Notes: generated from the letters alone by a model not told the origin. A DNA stretch of 64,000 bases from Methanocalculus natronophilus (GCF_038751955.1 NZ_JBCEXH010000006.1:32294-96293); one strand, 5' to 3'. Positions 37,372 to 48,302 are shown, counted from the stretch's first letter. Numbers and translations: made by a program.

Positions 37372-38264
37372 AGATCCTCCTCAAGGCAGACAACCCGTGA
37401 GACCGGGCTCTCGTCACGGATACGGTACCCGGCGGCACGGGCTACCTTCTCTGCAAAAGACCGGACATAGGCGTGGTCAGGCATCTGCTCCATTGCTAAT
37501 CTGCTTCGACTGTATCCAAGATACATATATCCTTTGATCTCAACGAATGCCGGGTTTGAATCTGCGATGATCTTCCCGTACTGCCCTGGCGAGTGATCAT
37601 TCAACCCCTTCACAACAGTCGTCCTGATCGCTGATCTCCGGGATGAAAGATACGAGAGGCTCTCCAGCACCTGCTCCCAGTAACCACCCTTTGGGCGGCA
37701 AAGAAGCGCATAGGTCTCCTCATCCGGTGCATCCAGCGAGATATAGAGCTGGGTTGGGAACAGATCAGCTACCACCCATGGGCGTGTGCCGTTAGAGACC
37801 ACAAAAACGGTATAGCCTTCCTCTTTCAGGGAATCAACAAGCCGGGGCAGGTGTGAATAGCATGTCGGTTCACCTGAGAGCGAGATTGCCACCTGGTTCG
37901 GGTGATCGGTTGCTGCCTGCCACCGCGCTTCAGTCACGTCGGGATGGGGTTTATAGCCTGCAAGCCCTTTCCGGTGAAGTTTTTTGATCCCTGAGACGAT
38001 CTCCTCCGGGGCGAGTTCGCGATCATCATTCATCTCATGCTCCATCGAACGCCAGCAGAAGAGACATTGCTGGTTGCAGCGGAGTGTCGGCGTCATCTGG
38101 ATGCACCGATGGCTCTCGATGCCGTAAAACTGGTGTTTATAGCACATATTGCCGCCCCGAAGCGCCCGTTTGCTCCACATGCAGGGCTTCACGGATGCGG
38201 TTGATTCATTTGAGAGGAAGAGGTATCCCTGCTTCCGCAGGGCATCACATGCTTTCAAGCGCAT
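37368..38264 (-). CDS. twy1: 4-demethylwyosine synthase (TYW1)
   Basis: A 298-residue radical SAM enzyme making the tricyclic wyosine base at G37 of tRNA-Phe. The radical SAM cluster ligands are C63, C67 and C70 (CNQQCLFC), and a second set C28, C41 and C54 matches the second cluster known in archaeal TYW1. [13 protein letters not shown] and [10 protein letters not shown] are family motifs. The start ATG (38262-38264) lies within the last 20 bases of argS; the N-terminus [14 protein letters not shown] fits the family. Confidence 0.95.
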   Translation of the reverse strand: MRLKACDALRKQGYLFLSNESTASVKPCMWSKRALRGGNMCYKHQFYGIESHRCIQMTPTLRCNQQCLFCWRSMEHEMNDDRELAPEEIVSGIKKLHRKGLAGYKPHPDVTEARWQAATDHPNQVAISLSGEPTCYSHLPRLVDSLKEEGYTVFVVSNGTRPWVVADLFPTQLYISLDAPDEETYALLCRPKGGYWEQVLESLSYLSSRRSAIRTTVVKGLNDHSPGQYGKIIADSNPAFVEIKGYMYLGYSRSRLAMEQMPDHAYVRSFAEKVARAAGYRIRDESPVSRVVCLEEDL

Positions 38265-39912
38265 CGATACCAAGAGTCTCTAATGCTTCCCTGAGGGTAT
38301 TTCTGGTTGCGTCAACCAGACAGAGGCGGGCATCCCTCCTCTCTCCTTCTGCCTTCAGAACAGGGACAAACCTGTAGAATGAATTGAAGAGATCAGCAAG
38401 ATCCCGGATATATGTTGCGAGAAGATGAGGGCGGAGATCTGTTACCACGGTATCAAGAACCACAGGGAAACGCGCAAGAGCTTTTGCCAGTGCTATCTCG
38501 TGGGGATCATCGTAGGTATAGACGTCGGCAAATGATCCTGCTTTTGCCAGGATTGAAGATGCACGTGCGTGGGCATACTGGATATACGGCGCGCTCTGCC
38601 GTTCAAAGTCGAGCGCCTGTTTCCAGTCAAAGACAGTGCTCTTCTCAGGCGACACCCGGATGATATCGTACCGGATTGCACCGACTGCAACAGATCGTGC
38701 GATCGCCTGCCGTTCATCCTGAGGAAGATCCGGACGACGTTTCGTCACCTCCTCAAAAGCCCTCTGCGTCACTTCACTGATCAGATCATCTGCTGAGATA
38801 AATGTCCCCGAACGTGTGCTCATTGCCCCTTCAGGCAGGGATACAAACTCGAAATGAAGAATTTCTGGCGGCCGCTCCCCGATCAGGCGCAGTGTGGCCT
38901 GGAGCTGGGATCCGATCAGCTTATGATCGGCTCCGAGGACATCAATGACCCGGTCATAATTTGCATTTTTCCAGATATGATAGGCAAGATCACGGGCTGC
39001 ATAGACGCTTGTCCCATCAGCACGCCTGAGAACATACTTCTTCTCAAACCCAGACGAAGAGAGATCAAGTGCGAAAAGACCGCCATCATTTTCTGCTTCA
39101 TCCTGCCGGGAGAGGAGATCCAGTACCCGCTGCATATCACCGATCCTGACAAACGTGCTTTCACGGACATACCGGTCATGATCGGCATTGAGGTGGAGCA
39201 GGGTCTCCCTGATTCCTTCAGTGCAGCAGTCAACTGCCTCCCGGAACTCCTGATCGGCAGAGGGATCCCCCTGTTCGATTCCCTTCATCAGCTCTTCAAC
39301 CCGTATGTTGATCGAAGCGTCTGCTTCAATCGCCCGGTTGGCCTGTACATACACCCTGGCAGTAAAATGGTCACCCTTCTCATCGGGCTTCCTCTCGATC
39401 CCAAGTGTGGAGAGACCAAAGACGACGATTGCTATCTGGCGGCCCATATCATTGAGATAATACTGGACCTCAAGCGGATAGCCGGCCTTCCTGAAGGCGC
39501 GTGCAAGCGTGTCGCCGATAACCGTATTCCGGATATGGCCAACATGGAGAGGGCCGTTTGGATTTGCACTTGTATGTTCTATTGAAACCCGCTGGTGCTT
39601 TTTTTCTCCACTCCCATACCCGGGTTTTCTCGCCATTTCGACTGAAGAACTGACATACTCCGGGCCAAAGACAAAATTCAGGTATGGTCCTGCTGCAGAG
39701 ATACTAATGCCTTTTAGTTCAGAATTGCCTTTCAGGCGCCCAAGAAGGTCTGCTGCCACCTGTGCAGGCGGTCTCTTCTCCTTTTTTGCAAGTGCGAACG
39801 CAACCGTGGATGCAAGATCAGCATGGTCGCCCCCGTCAACAAGGAGAGGATCATGCTCTCCTGTGCATGCTTTCAGCACGCGTCCAATCAGGTCAGCAGT
39901 TTCAGAAAACAT
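38245..39912 (-). CDS. argS: Arginyl-tRNA synthetase
   Basis: A 555-residue class I synthetase. The Add1 N-terminal domain precedes the HIGH-type motif HVGHIRNTVIGD; DLAYHIWKNANYDRVIDVLGADHKLI lies in the catalytic core; the KMSKS region reads AMSTRSGTF, lacking the first Lys, a known variation among ArgRS. The C-terminal anticodon-binding region has SAPYIQYAHARASSI. ATG at 39912 overlaps the last base of the aRF1 stop (TGATG-like coupling). Confidence 0.96.
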   Translation of the reverse strand: MFSETADLIGRVLKACTGEHDPLLVDGGDHADLASTVAFALAKKEKRPPAQVAADLLGRLKGNSELKGISISAAGPYLNFVFGPEYVSSSVEMARKPGYGSGEKKHQRVSIEHTSANPNGPLHVGHIRNTVIGDTLARAFRKAGYPLEVQYYLNDMGRQIAIVVFGLSTLGIERKPDEKGDHFTARVYVQANRAIEADASINIRVEELMKGIEQGDPSADQEFREAVDCCTEGIRETLLHLNADHDRYVRESTFVRIGDMQRVLDLLSRQDEAENDGGLFALDLSSSGFEKKYVLRRADGTSVYAARDLAYHIWKNANYDRVIDVLGADHKLIGSQLQATLRLIGERPPEILHFEFVSLPEGAMSTRSGTFISADDLISEVTQRAFEEVTKRRPDLPQDERQAIARSVAVGAIRYDIIRVSPEKSTVFDWKQALDFERQSAPYIQYAHARASSILAKAGSFADVYTYDDPHEIALAKALARFPVVLDTVVTDLRPHLLATYIRDLADLFNSFYRFVPVLKAEGERRDARLCLVDATRNTLREALETLGIDALESM

Positions 39913-41189
39913 TATAGCCCTGTCCTGTACCGCAGGATTGCGGCGATACCGCCGAATGCATTATTGAGCATCGCACCTTCCTCAAAGTCATCGGATATGA
40001 TCTCAACGTTTGTGCTGCTCTGATCGGCGAGCGTTGTTAGTTCATCAATAATATCGGTCTCTTCTTCCAGCTGGAGCGGAGAGGTGCAGTCCGGGCAGTT
40101 CCCAAACTCAATATCAGAGGATTTCTTCCCCGGTTCGGTCTTGACAGTACGCTCCTCGCGATAGCCACAGGCACCGCACCTGATATCCAGGCGGACCTCA
40201 CGGAGCTTATCAGAGAGGAGAAGCGTATCAACAGCACCGGTCTCAAGGTTTTTCCTGATGCTGGCTTCTCCATATGCGGCAAGCCCGTCATCCTTTGTGA
40301 GTTCCTTGAAGAACCGTGACATGATCGCTTTCTCCCTCATCAGTTCGACGCCTTTCAAGGCATCGGCTGCTGCATCAACCAGTTCGGCAAGCCCGCTTTC
40401 GTTTGTATACGCAACATCAAAGAGGCCGACCAACCGCTTCTTCACCTCATGATGAAGGAAATCCCCGTCTGCAAACTCTTCTTTGGTTGGTGACGGTCCG
40501 CCGATGAGTACACCTTTGAATCGTTCGAAGTAGTCTTTCTCAGAGAGGAAAGCCTCGCTTGATCGCTCCCCGACCTTTTTATAGAACTCATTGATTGCGA
40601 TCAGCCGGAGCCGCTCAAAACGGGCAGCAGACTGACCACCTTTCCGTTGTTTGCCGGGAACTGTCGAGTTGGTTCCATTTACAGGCTCGATCCGGTTCCC
40701 GCGAAGAAAGCCCCAGTACGCTTCACGCCTGTCGATGACGAGGAGACCGTAGACATACTTCTCCTCAAGCATCTGCTTCAGTGGTTCAAGCTCAAAGCCT
40801 GAGCTGCACCGGTACATGTACGTGCCAAGCGGTTCAGGTGGCTCAATGATGGTCGTCTCAAACGAGCTCCTGTCACCGCCGATATTGACCGCACCCGAGA
40901 AGACTGCCATCCCATGTTCGGGTGGGAAGCGGTAGCTCTTCAGGCGTGAGAGGATCGAGGAGAGGGCGCTCTGTACATTTGTCTTTGTCTGTTTGCTTTT
41001 GATATTCGCTGACTGCCCGTATTCATCACGAAGCTGTGCTGTCACATCGGATATCTGTTTATCCGGGGGTATATACAGGGAGATTAATTCTGTTCCACTC
41101 CCCTCTTTCTCCTCAAGCCGCTCAAGCATCTTTTTAAATTCATAGCGGCGGCGTGCCTCGTCTTTATCTGCCTGGGTAGTATCTGCCAT
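39912..41189 (-). CDS. prf1: Peptide chain release factor aRF1
   Basis: A 425-residue release factor recognising all three stop codons. The NIKS stop-decoding motif is at 62-65 (SANIKSKQTK) and the GGQ catalytic motif at 184-186 (RKGGQSAARF). The C-terminal domain has a zinc-ribbon-like pair CGACGYRE and CPDC. The N-terminus MADTTQADKDEARRRYEFKK is family-like. First gene of a coupled run to argS and twy1. Confidence 0.97.
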   Translation of the reverse strand: MADTTQADKDEARRRYEFKKMLERLEEKEGSGTELISLYIPPDKQISDVTAQLRDEYGQSANIKSKQTKTNVQSALSSILSRLKSYRFPPEHGMAVFSGAVNIGGDRSSFETTIIEPPEPLGTYMYRCSSGFELEPLKQMLEEKYVYGLLVIDRREAYWGFLRGNRIEPVNGTNSTVPGKQRKGGQSAARFERLRLIAINEFYKKVGERSSEAFLSEKDYFERFKGVLIGGPSPTKEEFADGDFLHHEVKKRLVGLFDVAYTNESGLAELVDAAADALKGVELMREKAIMSRFFKELTKDDGLAAYGEASIRKNLETGAVDTLLLSDKLREVRLDIRCGACGYREERTVKTEPGKKSSDIEFGNCPDCTSPLQLEEETDIIDELTTLADQSSTNVEIISDDFEEGAMLNNAFGGIAAILRYRTGL

Positions 41190-41310
41190 GCGTATCTGTC
41201 ACCAGTATAAAACCGTTTACACTTGTTCTTCTGCCCAAATAAAAGTGCTTATGCAGAATAATGGAGCGCCCCGAAAACGCCCCTGCACCAGTATTCGAAT
41301 GGATCCGGGA

Positions 41311-41811
41311 TCATAATTCCTGGCATCTGAAGAGGAGGGCGATCGTCTTTGCATCAGCGATCCGGCCATCCCGGGCCATCTCTTCGGCAACGGATCGTCT
41401 GATCCTGACGACATCAATCACCTCATCCTCATCGGGCTGGTACTCATCTGCCGGCTCAAGATCACGGGCTTCAAAAAGATGGAGCACCTCGTCGGTGTAC
41501 CCAGGCGAGGTCAGAATAACACCCCGGGATATAAAATTGCCTGATCTGAGGCGGGTCTCCTCGATCAGCTCCCGGTATGCAGTCTCAACCGGAGTCTCCC
41601 CCGGCTCCATGGTACCGGCAGGCGCCTCATAGATATAGTCCCCGACTGCCGGCCTGTACTGCCTGATCAGGTAGCAGTCGTCGCCATCACAGGGGAGCAT
41701 GGCGACTGCCCCGCCGGGATGGACGATGATCGCCTCCCTGGTCTTCCCGTTTGGAAGGGAAACGTTCCGCAGTTCAACAGAGAGACGCTTTCCCTGGTAG
41801 ATGATCGTCAT
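41311..41811 (-). CDS. Nudix hydrolase (ADP-ribose pyrophosphatase-like)
   Basis: A 166-residue Nudix protein. The box is complete: GTMEPGETPVETAYRELIEE (G-x5-E-x7-R-E-x-x-E-E). The preceding LIRQYRPAVGDYIYEAPAG is typical of ADP-ribose/NDP-sugar pyrophosphatases. Start is the ATG 41809-41811, one base after the queC stop, giving MTIIYQGKRLSVEL; upstream extension would lie in queC. Likely coupled to the queuosine-type genes by position only. Confidence 0.87.
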   Translation of the reverse strand: MTIIYQGKRLSVELRNVSLPNGKTREAIIVHPGGAVAMLPCDGDDCYLIRQYRPAVGDYIYEAPAGTMEPGETPVETAYRELIEETRLRSGNFISRGVILTSPGYTDEVLHLFEARDLEPADEYQPDEDEVIDVVRIRRSVAEEMARDGRIADAKTIALLFRCQEL

Positions 41812-41812
41812 T

Positions 41813-42484
41813 TCAGTACTGCTCCCGGTAGGTGATTGGATCATCTATTCCAACAGCCCGAAATGCCAAAAGCCGGTAGTGGCAGGATGAACAGATGCCG
41901 CATGCGGGATCGTTGTCCTGGTAGCAGGACCAGGTCTCGGCATAGGGAACACCAAGCGAGAGGCCCTCCTTCAGTATCTCTGTTTTATTCATCCCGGCAA
42001 ACGGCGCCATGATCCGGATTGGCGTATCTGCCATTGTCCCCAGATCGATGACCCGCTGGAACGCCTCGATGAACTCCAGACGGCAGTCAGGATACCCTGC
42101 ATAATCACCTGCCTGCACCCCGATGAAGACTGCATCACCACCGCGGGCTTCACAGAAACTCGTTGCAATAGCAAGCAGGTTCGCGTTCCTGAATGGCACA
42201 TAGGTATTTGGATGAGTCCCGGACGATTCCTCATGGGTTTCAACTGCCATACCGGGATCGGTCAGGCTGCTTGCTCCAAAGATCCTGAAGTAGTCAAGGG
42301 ATATGACAACCGGCGGTTCTGTTCCGAGGAGATCTGCTATCCGGCGGGCTGAGCGGAGTTCTCTTGTTTCTGTCCGCTGGCCGTAGGTGATATGGAGAGG
42401 GAGGAGATCGTAGCCCATATTCTTTGCATAGTATGCAAGCGTTGCCGAGTCCATTCCCCCGGAGAGGAGACACACTGCTTTCAT
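41813..42484 (-). CDS. queC: 7-cyano-7-deazaguanine synthase
   Basis: A 223-residue ATP-dependent enzyme converting CDG to preQ0, the precursor of archaeosine in tRNA. The PP-loop [13 protein letters not shown] is at 8-20; the zinc site is four Cys in the C-terminal part ([18 protein letters not shown]). The start ATG overlaps the queE stop by four bases. In archaea preQ0 is inserted by aTGT and modified by ArcS or QueF-L, which are not here. Confidence 0.96.
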   Translation of the reverse strand: MKAVCLLSGGMDSATLAYYAKNMGYDLLPLHITYGQRTETRELRSARRIADLLGTEPPVVISLDYFRIFGASSLTDPGMAVETHEESSGTHPNTYVPFRNANLLAIATSFCEARGGDAVFIGVQAGDYAGYPDCRLEFIEAFQRVIDLGTMADTPIRIMAPFAGMNKTEILKEGLSLGVPYAETWSCYQDNDPACGICSSCHYRLLAFRAVGIDDPITYREQY

Positions 42485-43095
42485 CGTACACCAATCTGTT
42501 TGTGAAGCTGGAGCTGAAGCCGGATCCGGTGATCCCAGCTCAGAAGTTCTTCTGCTATCGCCTGGTAATCAGATCCTGCAACCGGAGAGATAAAGATCTC
42601 CGCCTCTGTCGGGTGGGACCTGATGATGTCATGGGCATACTCAAGATCAGCCAGGTTCTGGACAACGAACTTGACCGAGTCTTCTGCGCGCAGCCCTGCA
42701 AGGAGACTGGTATCGCTCGTCTCACCAGATGACGGGCATTTGACATCCAGGGTGATGGATGCAAACGGAGTGACCGAATCAACTGGTATCGTACCATTTG
42801 TCTCAATATCAGTCATATATCCCAGACGGCTGAACTCTTCAAGGAGAGGGAGGAGTTCTTCTGCCTGGAGAAGCGGTTCTCCTCCGGTAATACAGAGATA
42901 GCTATTGCCAATCTCCCGGATCGTCTGCAGGATCTCGTCTCCGGTGAGTTCTGATCCTGCACCCGGATCACGCGCCGCAGGCGTGTCGCACCACCGGCAG
43001 TTCAGATTACAACCCGCCAGACGGAGAAACGTGCAGCGGAGACCCTGGTTCCTGCCTTCACCCTGAAAACTTGAAAAGATCTCCGCAACCCTCAT
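42481..43095 (-). CDS. queE: 7-carboxy-7-deazaguanine synthase
   Basis: A 204-residue radical SAM enzyme converting carboxytetrahydropterin to CDG. The cluster motif is C29-x3-C33-x2-C36 (CNLNCRWC). It starts [18 protein letters not shown], the family N-terminus, so I use ATG 43093-43095, two bases after the queD stop. [13 protein letters not shown] and ETNGTIPVD are the SAM-binding motifs. Confidence 0.95.
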   Translation of the reverse strand: MRVAEIFSSFQGEGRNQGLRCTFLRLAGCNLNCRWCDTPAARDPGAGSELTGDEILQTIREIGNSYLCITGGEPLLQAEELLPLLEEFSRLGYMTDIETNGTIPVDSVTPFASITLDVKCPSSGETSDTSLLAGLRAEDSVKFVVQNLADLEYAHDIIRSHPTEAEIFISPVAGSDYQAIAEELLSWDHRIRLQLQLHKQIGVR

Positions 43096-43096
43096 A

Positions 43097-43501
43097 TTAC
43101 CGCTCAACCTCGGCAAAACATCCGGCAGACTCCCATACCCGCACCCTGACGACACGGCAGTCAAGACCCATGCTGCGGCAGGAAGAGTCGATTCGATCTG
43201 CGATGTCAACAGCCAGGAGCTCGCTGGTTGGATCCCCAGCTGTTGTGACGACATCCTGGTACTCAGAGAGGCATGCAACCATCGGATCATCGCAGTTTAG
43301 GATCACCTGGTGGTCATAGACCTCAACAAGATTTTTGATACAGTTGTAATCAAGGAGGATCTGCGTCTTCTCGTCTACTGCCCCTTCAAGCCAGACTTCC
43401 GTCCGCCACCGGTGGCCGTGAAGACGGGCACATTTTCCATCATAGTGAAGGAGGCGATGACTTGCATCGAAGAAGACCTCTTTGTAGATGCGCAGAGACA
43501 T
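43097..43501 (-). CDS. queD: 6-carboxytetrahydropterin synthase
   Basis: A 134-residue pterin enzyme that starts preQ0 synthesis from dihydroneopterin triphosphate. Zinc and catalytic residues are in FDASHRLLHYDGKCARLHGH (His, Cys, His pair). I use the ATG at 43499-43501, which gives MSLRIYKEVFFDASH; an in-frame upstream extension lacks family sequence. First gene of queD-queE-queC. Confidence 0.95.
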   Translation of the reverse strand: MSLRIYKEVFFDASHRLLHYDGKCARLHGHRWRTEVWLEGAVDEKTQILLDYNCIKNLVEVYDHQVILNCDDPMVACLSEYQDVVTTAGDPTSELLAVDIADRIDSSCRSMGLDCRVVRVRVWESAGCFAEVER

Positions 43502-43585
43502 ATGGTATACTGATTCGCGAAGATAAGGTATAAGGTTATTATTAGTGACCACGCATGAATGTAGGAACGCGTGGTCTGCGGATAG

Positions 43586-43594
43586 TATATAAAA
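43586..43594 (+). promoter_or_regulatory. TATA box of the rps12 operon
   Basis: TATATAAAA is the best TATA element in the window; transcription would start about 25 bases downstream (near 43616), leaving a leader of about 50 bases. A ribosome site GAGGT (43657-43661) sits six bases before the rps12 ATG. Confidence 0.7.
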
Positions 43595-43667
43595 CACTTC
43601 CGCGCAATATGTATTCCAGATTCTGGAACGTCCACCGGATCAAAAACCAAAATATTGAGGTCTATTC

Positions 43668-44096
43668 ATGGGACAGGGAAAATTTGCAGCGAGAAAACTC
43701 CAGCGCGACTCAAAGAAGTTCCGCTGGAGTGATTCGAGATATGCACGCCGTGCACTTGAGCTGAAGCTGAAGGCAGATCCGCTGAAAGGATCGCCTCAGG
43801 GCCGTGGAATCGTCCTTGAAAAGGTCGGTGTCGAGGCAAAACAGCCAAACTCGGCGATCAGGAAATGCGTACGAGTACAGTTGATCAAAAACGGCCGTCA
43901 GGTAACCGCATTCGCAGTGGGCGACGGTGCGATCAACTTCATCGATGAACACGACGAAGTGACGATTGAGGGAATCGGCGGACGTATGGGGCGTTCAATG
44001 GGAGATATCCCAGGTGTTCGTTTCGTGGTAACCGCAGTAAACAATGTTTCACTCCACGAACTCGTCCTTGGACGGAAGGAGAAGGCGCGCAGGTGA
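43668..44096 (+). CDS. rps12: 30S ribosomal protein uS12
   Basis: A 142-residue ribosomal protein of the decoding centre. It carries the conserved [22 protein letters not shown] block and the [29 protein letters not shown]-terminus. First gene of the archaeal str-type operon with rps7 and fusA. Confidence 0.97.
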   Translation: MGQGKFAARKLQRDSKKFRWSDSRYARRALELKLKADPLKGSPQGRGIVLEKVGVEAKQPNSAIRKCVRVQLIKNGRQVTAFAVGDGAINFIDEHDEVTIEGIGGRMGRSMGDIPGVRFVVTAVNNVSLHELVLGRKEKARR

Positions 44097-44101
44097 GTCT
44101 G

Positions 44102-44692
44102 ATGACAGAAGAAGAGCAGACCACGCAGAAGGCAATCCTTCTCTTCAACAAATGGGATCCTTCAGAAGTTGTAATCAAGGATCCGGGGCTTGAGCGGTAT
44201 GTCACCATACAGTCAATGGCTGTTCCGCACAGCTGCGGCCGTCTCACCCAGCAGCAGTTCACCAAATCGGGAATGGCAATCGTTGAGCGGTTGATCAACC
44301 GCCTGATGCAGGTTGAGCACAATACCGGGAAAAAGCAGCTCTGCACGCGGATCGTGATGGACTCATTCGATATCATCCATGCAAAAACCAAGCAGAACCC
44401 GATCCAGGTGCTCATTGATGCAATTGGAAATACAGGGCCTCGTGAAGAGACGGTCAGGCTGAAATATGGTGGTATCAATGTTCCAAAATCGGTGGATACC
44501 GCACCGATCCGCAGGGTCAATACCGCACTGAAATATATCGCAACCGGCGTCTGGCGGGGATCCCACAAGACAAAGAGATCGGTTTCCCAGGTTCTTGCCG
44601 ATGAGCTGATCGCTGCATCCAAAGGCGACTCAAAGTGCTTCTCCGTCGGTAAAAAGGAAGAAGTCGAGCGGATTGCAAAATCCGCCCGCTAA
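44102..44692 (+). CDS. rps7: 30S ribosomal protein uS7
   Basis: A 196-residue small subunit assembly protein. PHSCGRLTQQQFTKSGMAIVERLINRLMQ and NTGKKQLCTRIVMDSFDIIHAKTKQNPIQVLIDAI are family blocks. I take the ATG at 44102: the in-frame GTG upstream is part of the ribosome site AGGTGAG that overlaps the rps12 stop codon. Confidence 0.96.
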   Translation: MTEEEQTTQKAILLFNKWDPSEVVIKDPGLERYVTIQSMAVPHSCGRLTQQQFTKSGMAIVERLINRLMQVEHNTGKKQLCTRIVMDSFDIIHAKTKQNPIQVLIDAIGNTGPREETVRLKYGGINVPKSVDTAPIRRVNTALKYIATGVWRGSHKTKRSVSQVLADELIAASKGDSKCFSVGKKEEVERIAKSAR

Positions 44693-44713
44693 TCAATACT
44701 TTTTTGGTGAGTT

Positions 44714-46909
44714 ATGTCACGCGGCAAAAAGATGGTGGAGAAGGTTTCGGAGCTGATGGACAAGCCCGAATTTATCCGAAATATTGGTATTGTAGCACAT
44801 ATCGATCATGGGAAGACCACGTTCTCTGACAACCTCCTCTCAGGAGCAGGAATGATCTCAGAGGAACTTTCCGGAAAGCAGCTCTTCATGGATTCAGATG
44901 AGGAGGAGCAGGCTCGCGGCATCACAATCGACGCCTCAAACGTCTCGATGGTCCACGAGTATTCAGGAAAGGAATACTTAATCAACATGATCGATACCCC
45001 CGGCCATGTCGACTTTGGTGGTGACGTCACCCGTGCGATGCGCGCTGTTGACGGTGCAATCGTCCTCGTCGATGCAGTGGAAGGGCCGATGCCCCAGACC
45101 GAGACCGTTCTGAGACAGGCGCTCAAAGAAGGTGTCCGGCCGGTTCTGTTCATCAACAAGGTGGATCGCCTTATCAATGAGCTGAAAGTCGATCCACAGG
45201 AGATGATGATCCGGCTTGGGCGGGTCATTGATAAGGTCAATACACTGATCAAGGGCATGAACGAGAAGATGTACACCGAAGGTGGCTGGAAACTCGATGC
45301 AGCAAACGGTACTGTTGCCTTTGGATCAGCCCTCTACAACTGGGCCGTCTCGATTCCCTATATGCAGAAGAGCGGTATCTCCTTCAAAGAGGTGATTGAC
45401 AAGTGCAATGCAGGCGACATGAAAGCACTTGCAAAAACCAGTCCCCTCCATGAAGTGGTTCTTGATATCGTTGTCAAGCATCTCCCAAATCCAATCGACG
45501 CACAGAAACGGCGTATCCCGATCATCTGGCATGGAGACAAGGAAACTGTCGAAGGAAAGGCAATGCTCTCCTGTGACTGGAAGGGCCCCGCTGCAATGAT
45601 GATCACCGACATCTCGTTTGACCCCCATGCAGGAGAGGTCGCAACAGGCCGTCTCTTCTCAGGAAAGCTCTCCCGCGGCATGGAACTCTATGTCGTCGGA
45701 ACTGCCGGAAAGCCGAACCGTCTCCAGCAGGTCGGTATCTTCATGGGCCCGACCCGTGTCGAGGTGGAGCAGATCGTCGGCGGCAACATCGCTGCAGTCA
45801 CCGGTCTCAAAGATGCAATCGTTGGTTCAACAGTCACCTCCAGCAAGGAAATGGTGCCGTTTGAGTCGCTGAAACACTACTCGGAACCGGTCATGACGGT
45901 TGCTGTTGAAGCAAAGAACATGAAGGACCTCCCAAAGCTTGTCGAGGTGCTTCGCCAGGTGGCAAAGGAAGATCCAACCATCCGCATCAACATCAACGAG
46001 GAGACCGGAGAGCACCTGATTGCAGGTATGGGCGAACTGCACCTGGAAGTCATCTGTGGCCGTATCCGCCGTGACAAGAACGTGGATATTGTCACCTCTG
46101 AACCGATCGTTGTCTACCGTGAGACCGTCACCACAAAAGCAGGTCCCGTCGAGGGCAAGTCGCCAAACAGGCACAACAGGTTCTACATTGAAATTGAGCC
46201 ACTCGAGGATGAGATTGTATCTGCAATTCAGACTGGCGAGGTCTCAATGACCATGAACAACATCGAGCGGCGTGATATCCTGATCGAGCGTGGCATGGAC
46301 AAGGAAGAGGCGAAGAATGTGAAGGACATGTATGAGACAAACATCTTCATTGACATGACAAAGGGTATTCAGTACCTCAATGAAACAATGGAGCTTGTCC
46401 TTGACGGTCTGCATGAGGCGCTTGATGGCGGCCCCCTCGCAGACGAACAGGTGCAGAGAGCCAAGATCCGCCTGATGGATGTAAAACTGCACGAAGATGC
46501 GATCCACCGTGGTCCTGCACAGGTAATTCCGGCAGTGAGATCAGCTGTGAAGGCAGCTATCCTCATGGCAAATGACCAGCTTCTTGAACCTGTTCAGAAG
46601 ATCCAGATTACTGTTCCCCAGGATCAGATGGGGGCTGCCATATCCCAGATTCAGGGTCGGCGGGGACAGCTCGGCTCAACCGATTCCGAAGGCGACCAGA
46701 TCGTTGTCAATGGTACTGCACCGGTTGCCGAACTCTTCGGATTTGCAGGTGATCTCAGGTCCGCAACAGAAGGCCGTGCCATGTGGAGCACCGAATTCGC
46801 CGGGTTCCAGCTTGTCCCCTCAAGCCTTGTCAAAGAAGTTGTGATGGGTATCCGGAAGCGGAAGGGATTAAAAGAGCAGATCCCAACACCAAACGACTAC
46901 CTCGCATAA
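44714..46909 (+). CDS. fusA: Translation elongation factor aEF-2
   Basis: A 731-residue translocase GTPase. G1 is [10 protein letters not shown]2 includes RGITI, G3 DTPGH, G4 NKVD. Domain IV contains the [17 protein letters not shown] segment holding the histidine modified to diphthamide. Length and [26 protein letters not shown] start fit archaeal EF-2. Confidence 0.98.
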   Translation: MSRGKKMVEKVSELMDKPEFIRNIGIVAHIDHGKTTFSDNLLSGAGMISEELSGKQLFMDSDEEEQARGITIDASNVSMVHEYSGKEYLINMIDTPGHVDFGGDVTRAMRAVDGAIVLVDAVEGPMPQTETVLRQALKEGVRPVLFINKVDRLINELKVDPQEMMIRLGRVIDKVNTLIKGMNEKMYTEGGWKLDAANGTVAFGSALYNWAVSIPYMQKSGISFKEVIDKCNAGDMKALAKTSPLHEVVLDIVVKHLPNPIDAQKRRIPIIWHGDKETVEGKAMLSCDWKGPAAMMITDISFDPHAGEVATGRLFSGKLSRGMELYVVGTAGKPNRLQQVGIFMGPTRVEVEQIVGGNIAAVTGLKDAIVGSTVTSSKEMVPFESLKHYSEPVMTVAVEAKNMKDLPKLVEVLRQVAKEDPTIRININEETGEHLIAGMGELHLEVICGRIRRDKNVDIVTSEPIVVYRETVTTKAGPVEGKSPNRHNRFYIEIEPLEDEIVSAIQTGEVSMTMNNIERRDILIERGMDKEEAKNVKDMYETNIFIDMTKGIQYLNETMELVLDGLHEALDGGPLADEQVQRAKIRLMDVKLHEDAIHRGPAQVIPAVRSAVKAAILMANDQLLEPVQKIQITVPQDQMGAAISQIQGRRGQLGSTDSEGDQIVVNGTAPVAELFGFAGDLRSATEGRAMWSTEFAGFQLVPSSLVKEVVMGIRKRKGLKEQIPTPNDYLA

Positions 46910-46933
46910 CCCGATCAACACCCCCCCTGTCTC

Positions 46934-46940
46934 TTTTTTT
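46934..46940 (+). terminator. Oligo-T terminator after fusA
   Basis: A run of seven T begins 25 bases after the aEF-2 stop codon, preceded by a C-rich stretch; no clear hairpin. Confidence 0.5.
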
Positions 46941-46994
46941 CCTCCACCAACTGCAGGAGCGACATTTATTACTTACGTTGACCAAGGAATTGCC

Positions 46995-48287
46995 ATGGCA
47001 ATCGATTGGTATGACGAGTTTGTTGATCTGAACTATACGCCTGCACAGGATGATATCATCTGTCTCTTCTCCTGTGATCCCGCCCAGGGGATCAGTATGA
47101 GGGAGGCGGCCGGCAGGGTTGCATCCGAGAGCTCCACCGGGACGTGGACAACACTCCATTCCCTCCCTCCACGGATGCGGGAACTCCAGGCTACTGCCTT
47201 TGAGATCGAAGAGCCCTATATCAGGATAGCCTACCCGATCGGGCTCTGGGAGGAAGGAAATGCCGTCCAGCTTCTAAGCGGCATAGCCGGGAATATATTT
47301 GGGATGAAAGCAATCGAGAACCTCCGCCTCATCGATGCAACGCTTCCTGAAGCATATATCAGGCATTTTAAAGGCCCTCATTTTGGAATAGATGGGATCA
47401 GGGATCTGACAAAAATTCATGGGCGGCCGCTCACCGGTGCGGTTCCCAAGCCAAAGATCGGGTTCTCTGCTGCCGAACATGCGGATATTGGGTTTGAGAC
47501 CTGGATGGGAGGCTTCGACTTTGTGAAGGATGACGAAAATCTCACATCCACCGCTTTCAACAGGTTCGAGGAGCGGGTTTTGAAACTGACTGAGAAACGG
47601 GAGATCGCCTCCCGCAAGACCGGGGAAGAGAAATCTGCCTTCATCAACATTACCGCCAGCACAGAGACGATGAAACAGCGTGCTGATATGCTTGCTGCAA
47701 ATGGATGGAATTATGCGATGATTGATGTGGTGGTTGTCGGAACAGCCGCCGTGATGGATCTCCGCGACTACTGTTCAGACCTCGGCCTTGCAATCCATGC
47801 GCACAGGGCGATGCATGCGGCATTTGACCGGCACCCACGGCATGGGATGACAATGCAGTTTTTGGCAAAGATGATGCGGCTGATTGGGGTTTCCCAGATC
47901 CATACCGGAACAGCAGTTGGGAAACTGGTTGGAACACCTGAAGAAGCCAGAATACTCGCAGACACCCTCAGGGAGAAGAAGACACAGGAAGTCAGCCACG
48001 TGGCACTTGAACAGGACTGGGGTGCAATAAAAAGTGCGTTCCCGGTTTCGTCAGGCGGACTGCACCCGGGGCTTGTCCCCGATGTCCTGGACATCTATGG
48101 AGAGGAACTTGTTCTTCTTGTATCAGGAGGTATTCACGGCCACCCCGACGGGACACGGGCAGGGGCAGCCGCTTCCATGCAGGCGATCGAGGCATGGCAG
48201 GATGGGATCACCCTTGAAGAAAAAGCTGCACATGCACCAGAACTGAAGAAAGCACTTGAGAAATGGGGCACGTACAAGCCGATGTGA
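46995..48287 (+). CDS. rbcL: Form III ribulose-bisphosphate carboxylase
   Basis: A 430-residue archaeal RuBisCO large chain. All active-site residues I can place are kept: K152 and K154 in VPKPKIGFS, the carbamylated K178 with D180 and E181 in GGFDFVKDDENLTS, the His in HAHRAMHAAFDR, HTGTAVGKLVG with loop-6 Lys, and SSGGLHPG. In methanogens form III enzymes function in AMP salvage or, with a phosphoribulokinase, in a reductive hexulose-phosphate cycle; neither partner set (AMP phosphorylase, R15P isomerase, PRK) is in the window. Ribosome site AAGGAAT precedes ATG 46995. Separate from the fusA transcript by an oligo-T run. Confidence 0.95.
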   Translation: MAIDWYDEFVDLNYTPAQDDIICLFSCDPAQGISMREAAGRVASESSTGTWTTLHSLPPRMRELQATAFEIEEPYIRIAYPIGLWEEGNAVQLLSGIAGNIFGMKAIENLRLIDATLPEAYIRHFKGPHFGIDGIRDLTKIHGRPLTGAVPKPKIGFSAAEHADIGFETWMGGFDFVKDDENLTSTAFNRFEERVLKLTEKREIASRKTGEEKSAFINITASTETMKQRADMLAANGWNYAMIDVVVVGTAAVMDLRDYCSDLGLAIHAHRAMHAAFDRHPRHGMTMQFLAKMMRLIGVSQIHTGTAVGKLVGTPEEARILADTLREKKTQEVSHVALEQDWGAIKSAFPVSSGGLHPGLVPDVLDIYGEELVLLVSGGIHGHPDGTRAGAAASMQAIEAWQDGITLEEKAAHAPELKKALEKWGTYKPM

Positions 48288-48302
48288 GAGAACCATTCAA
48301 CC

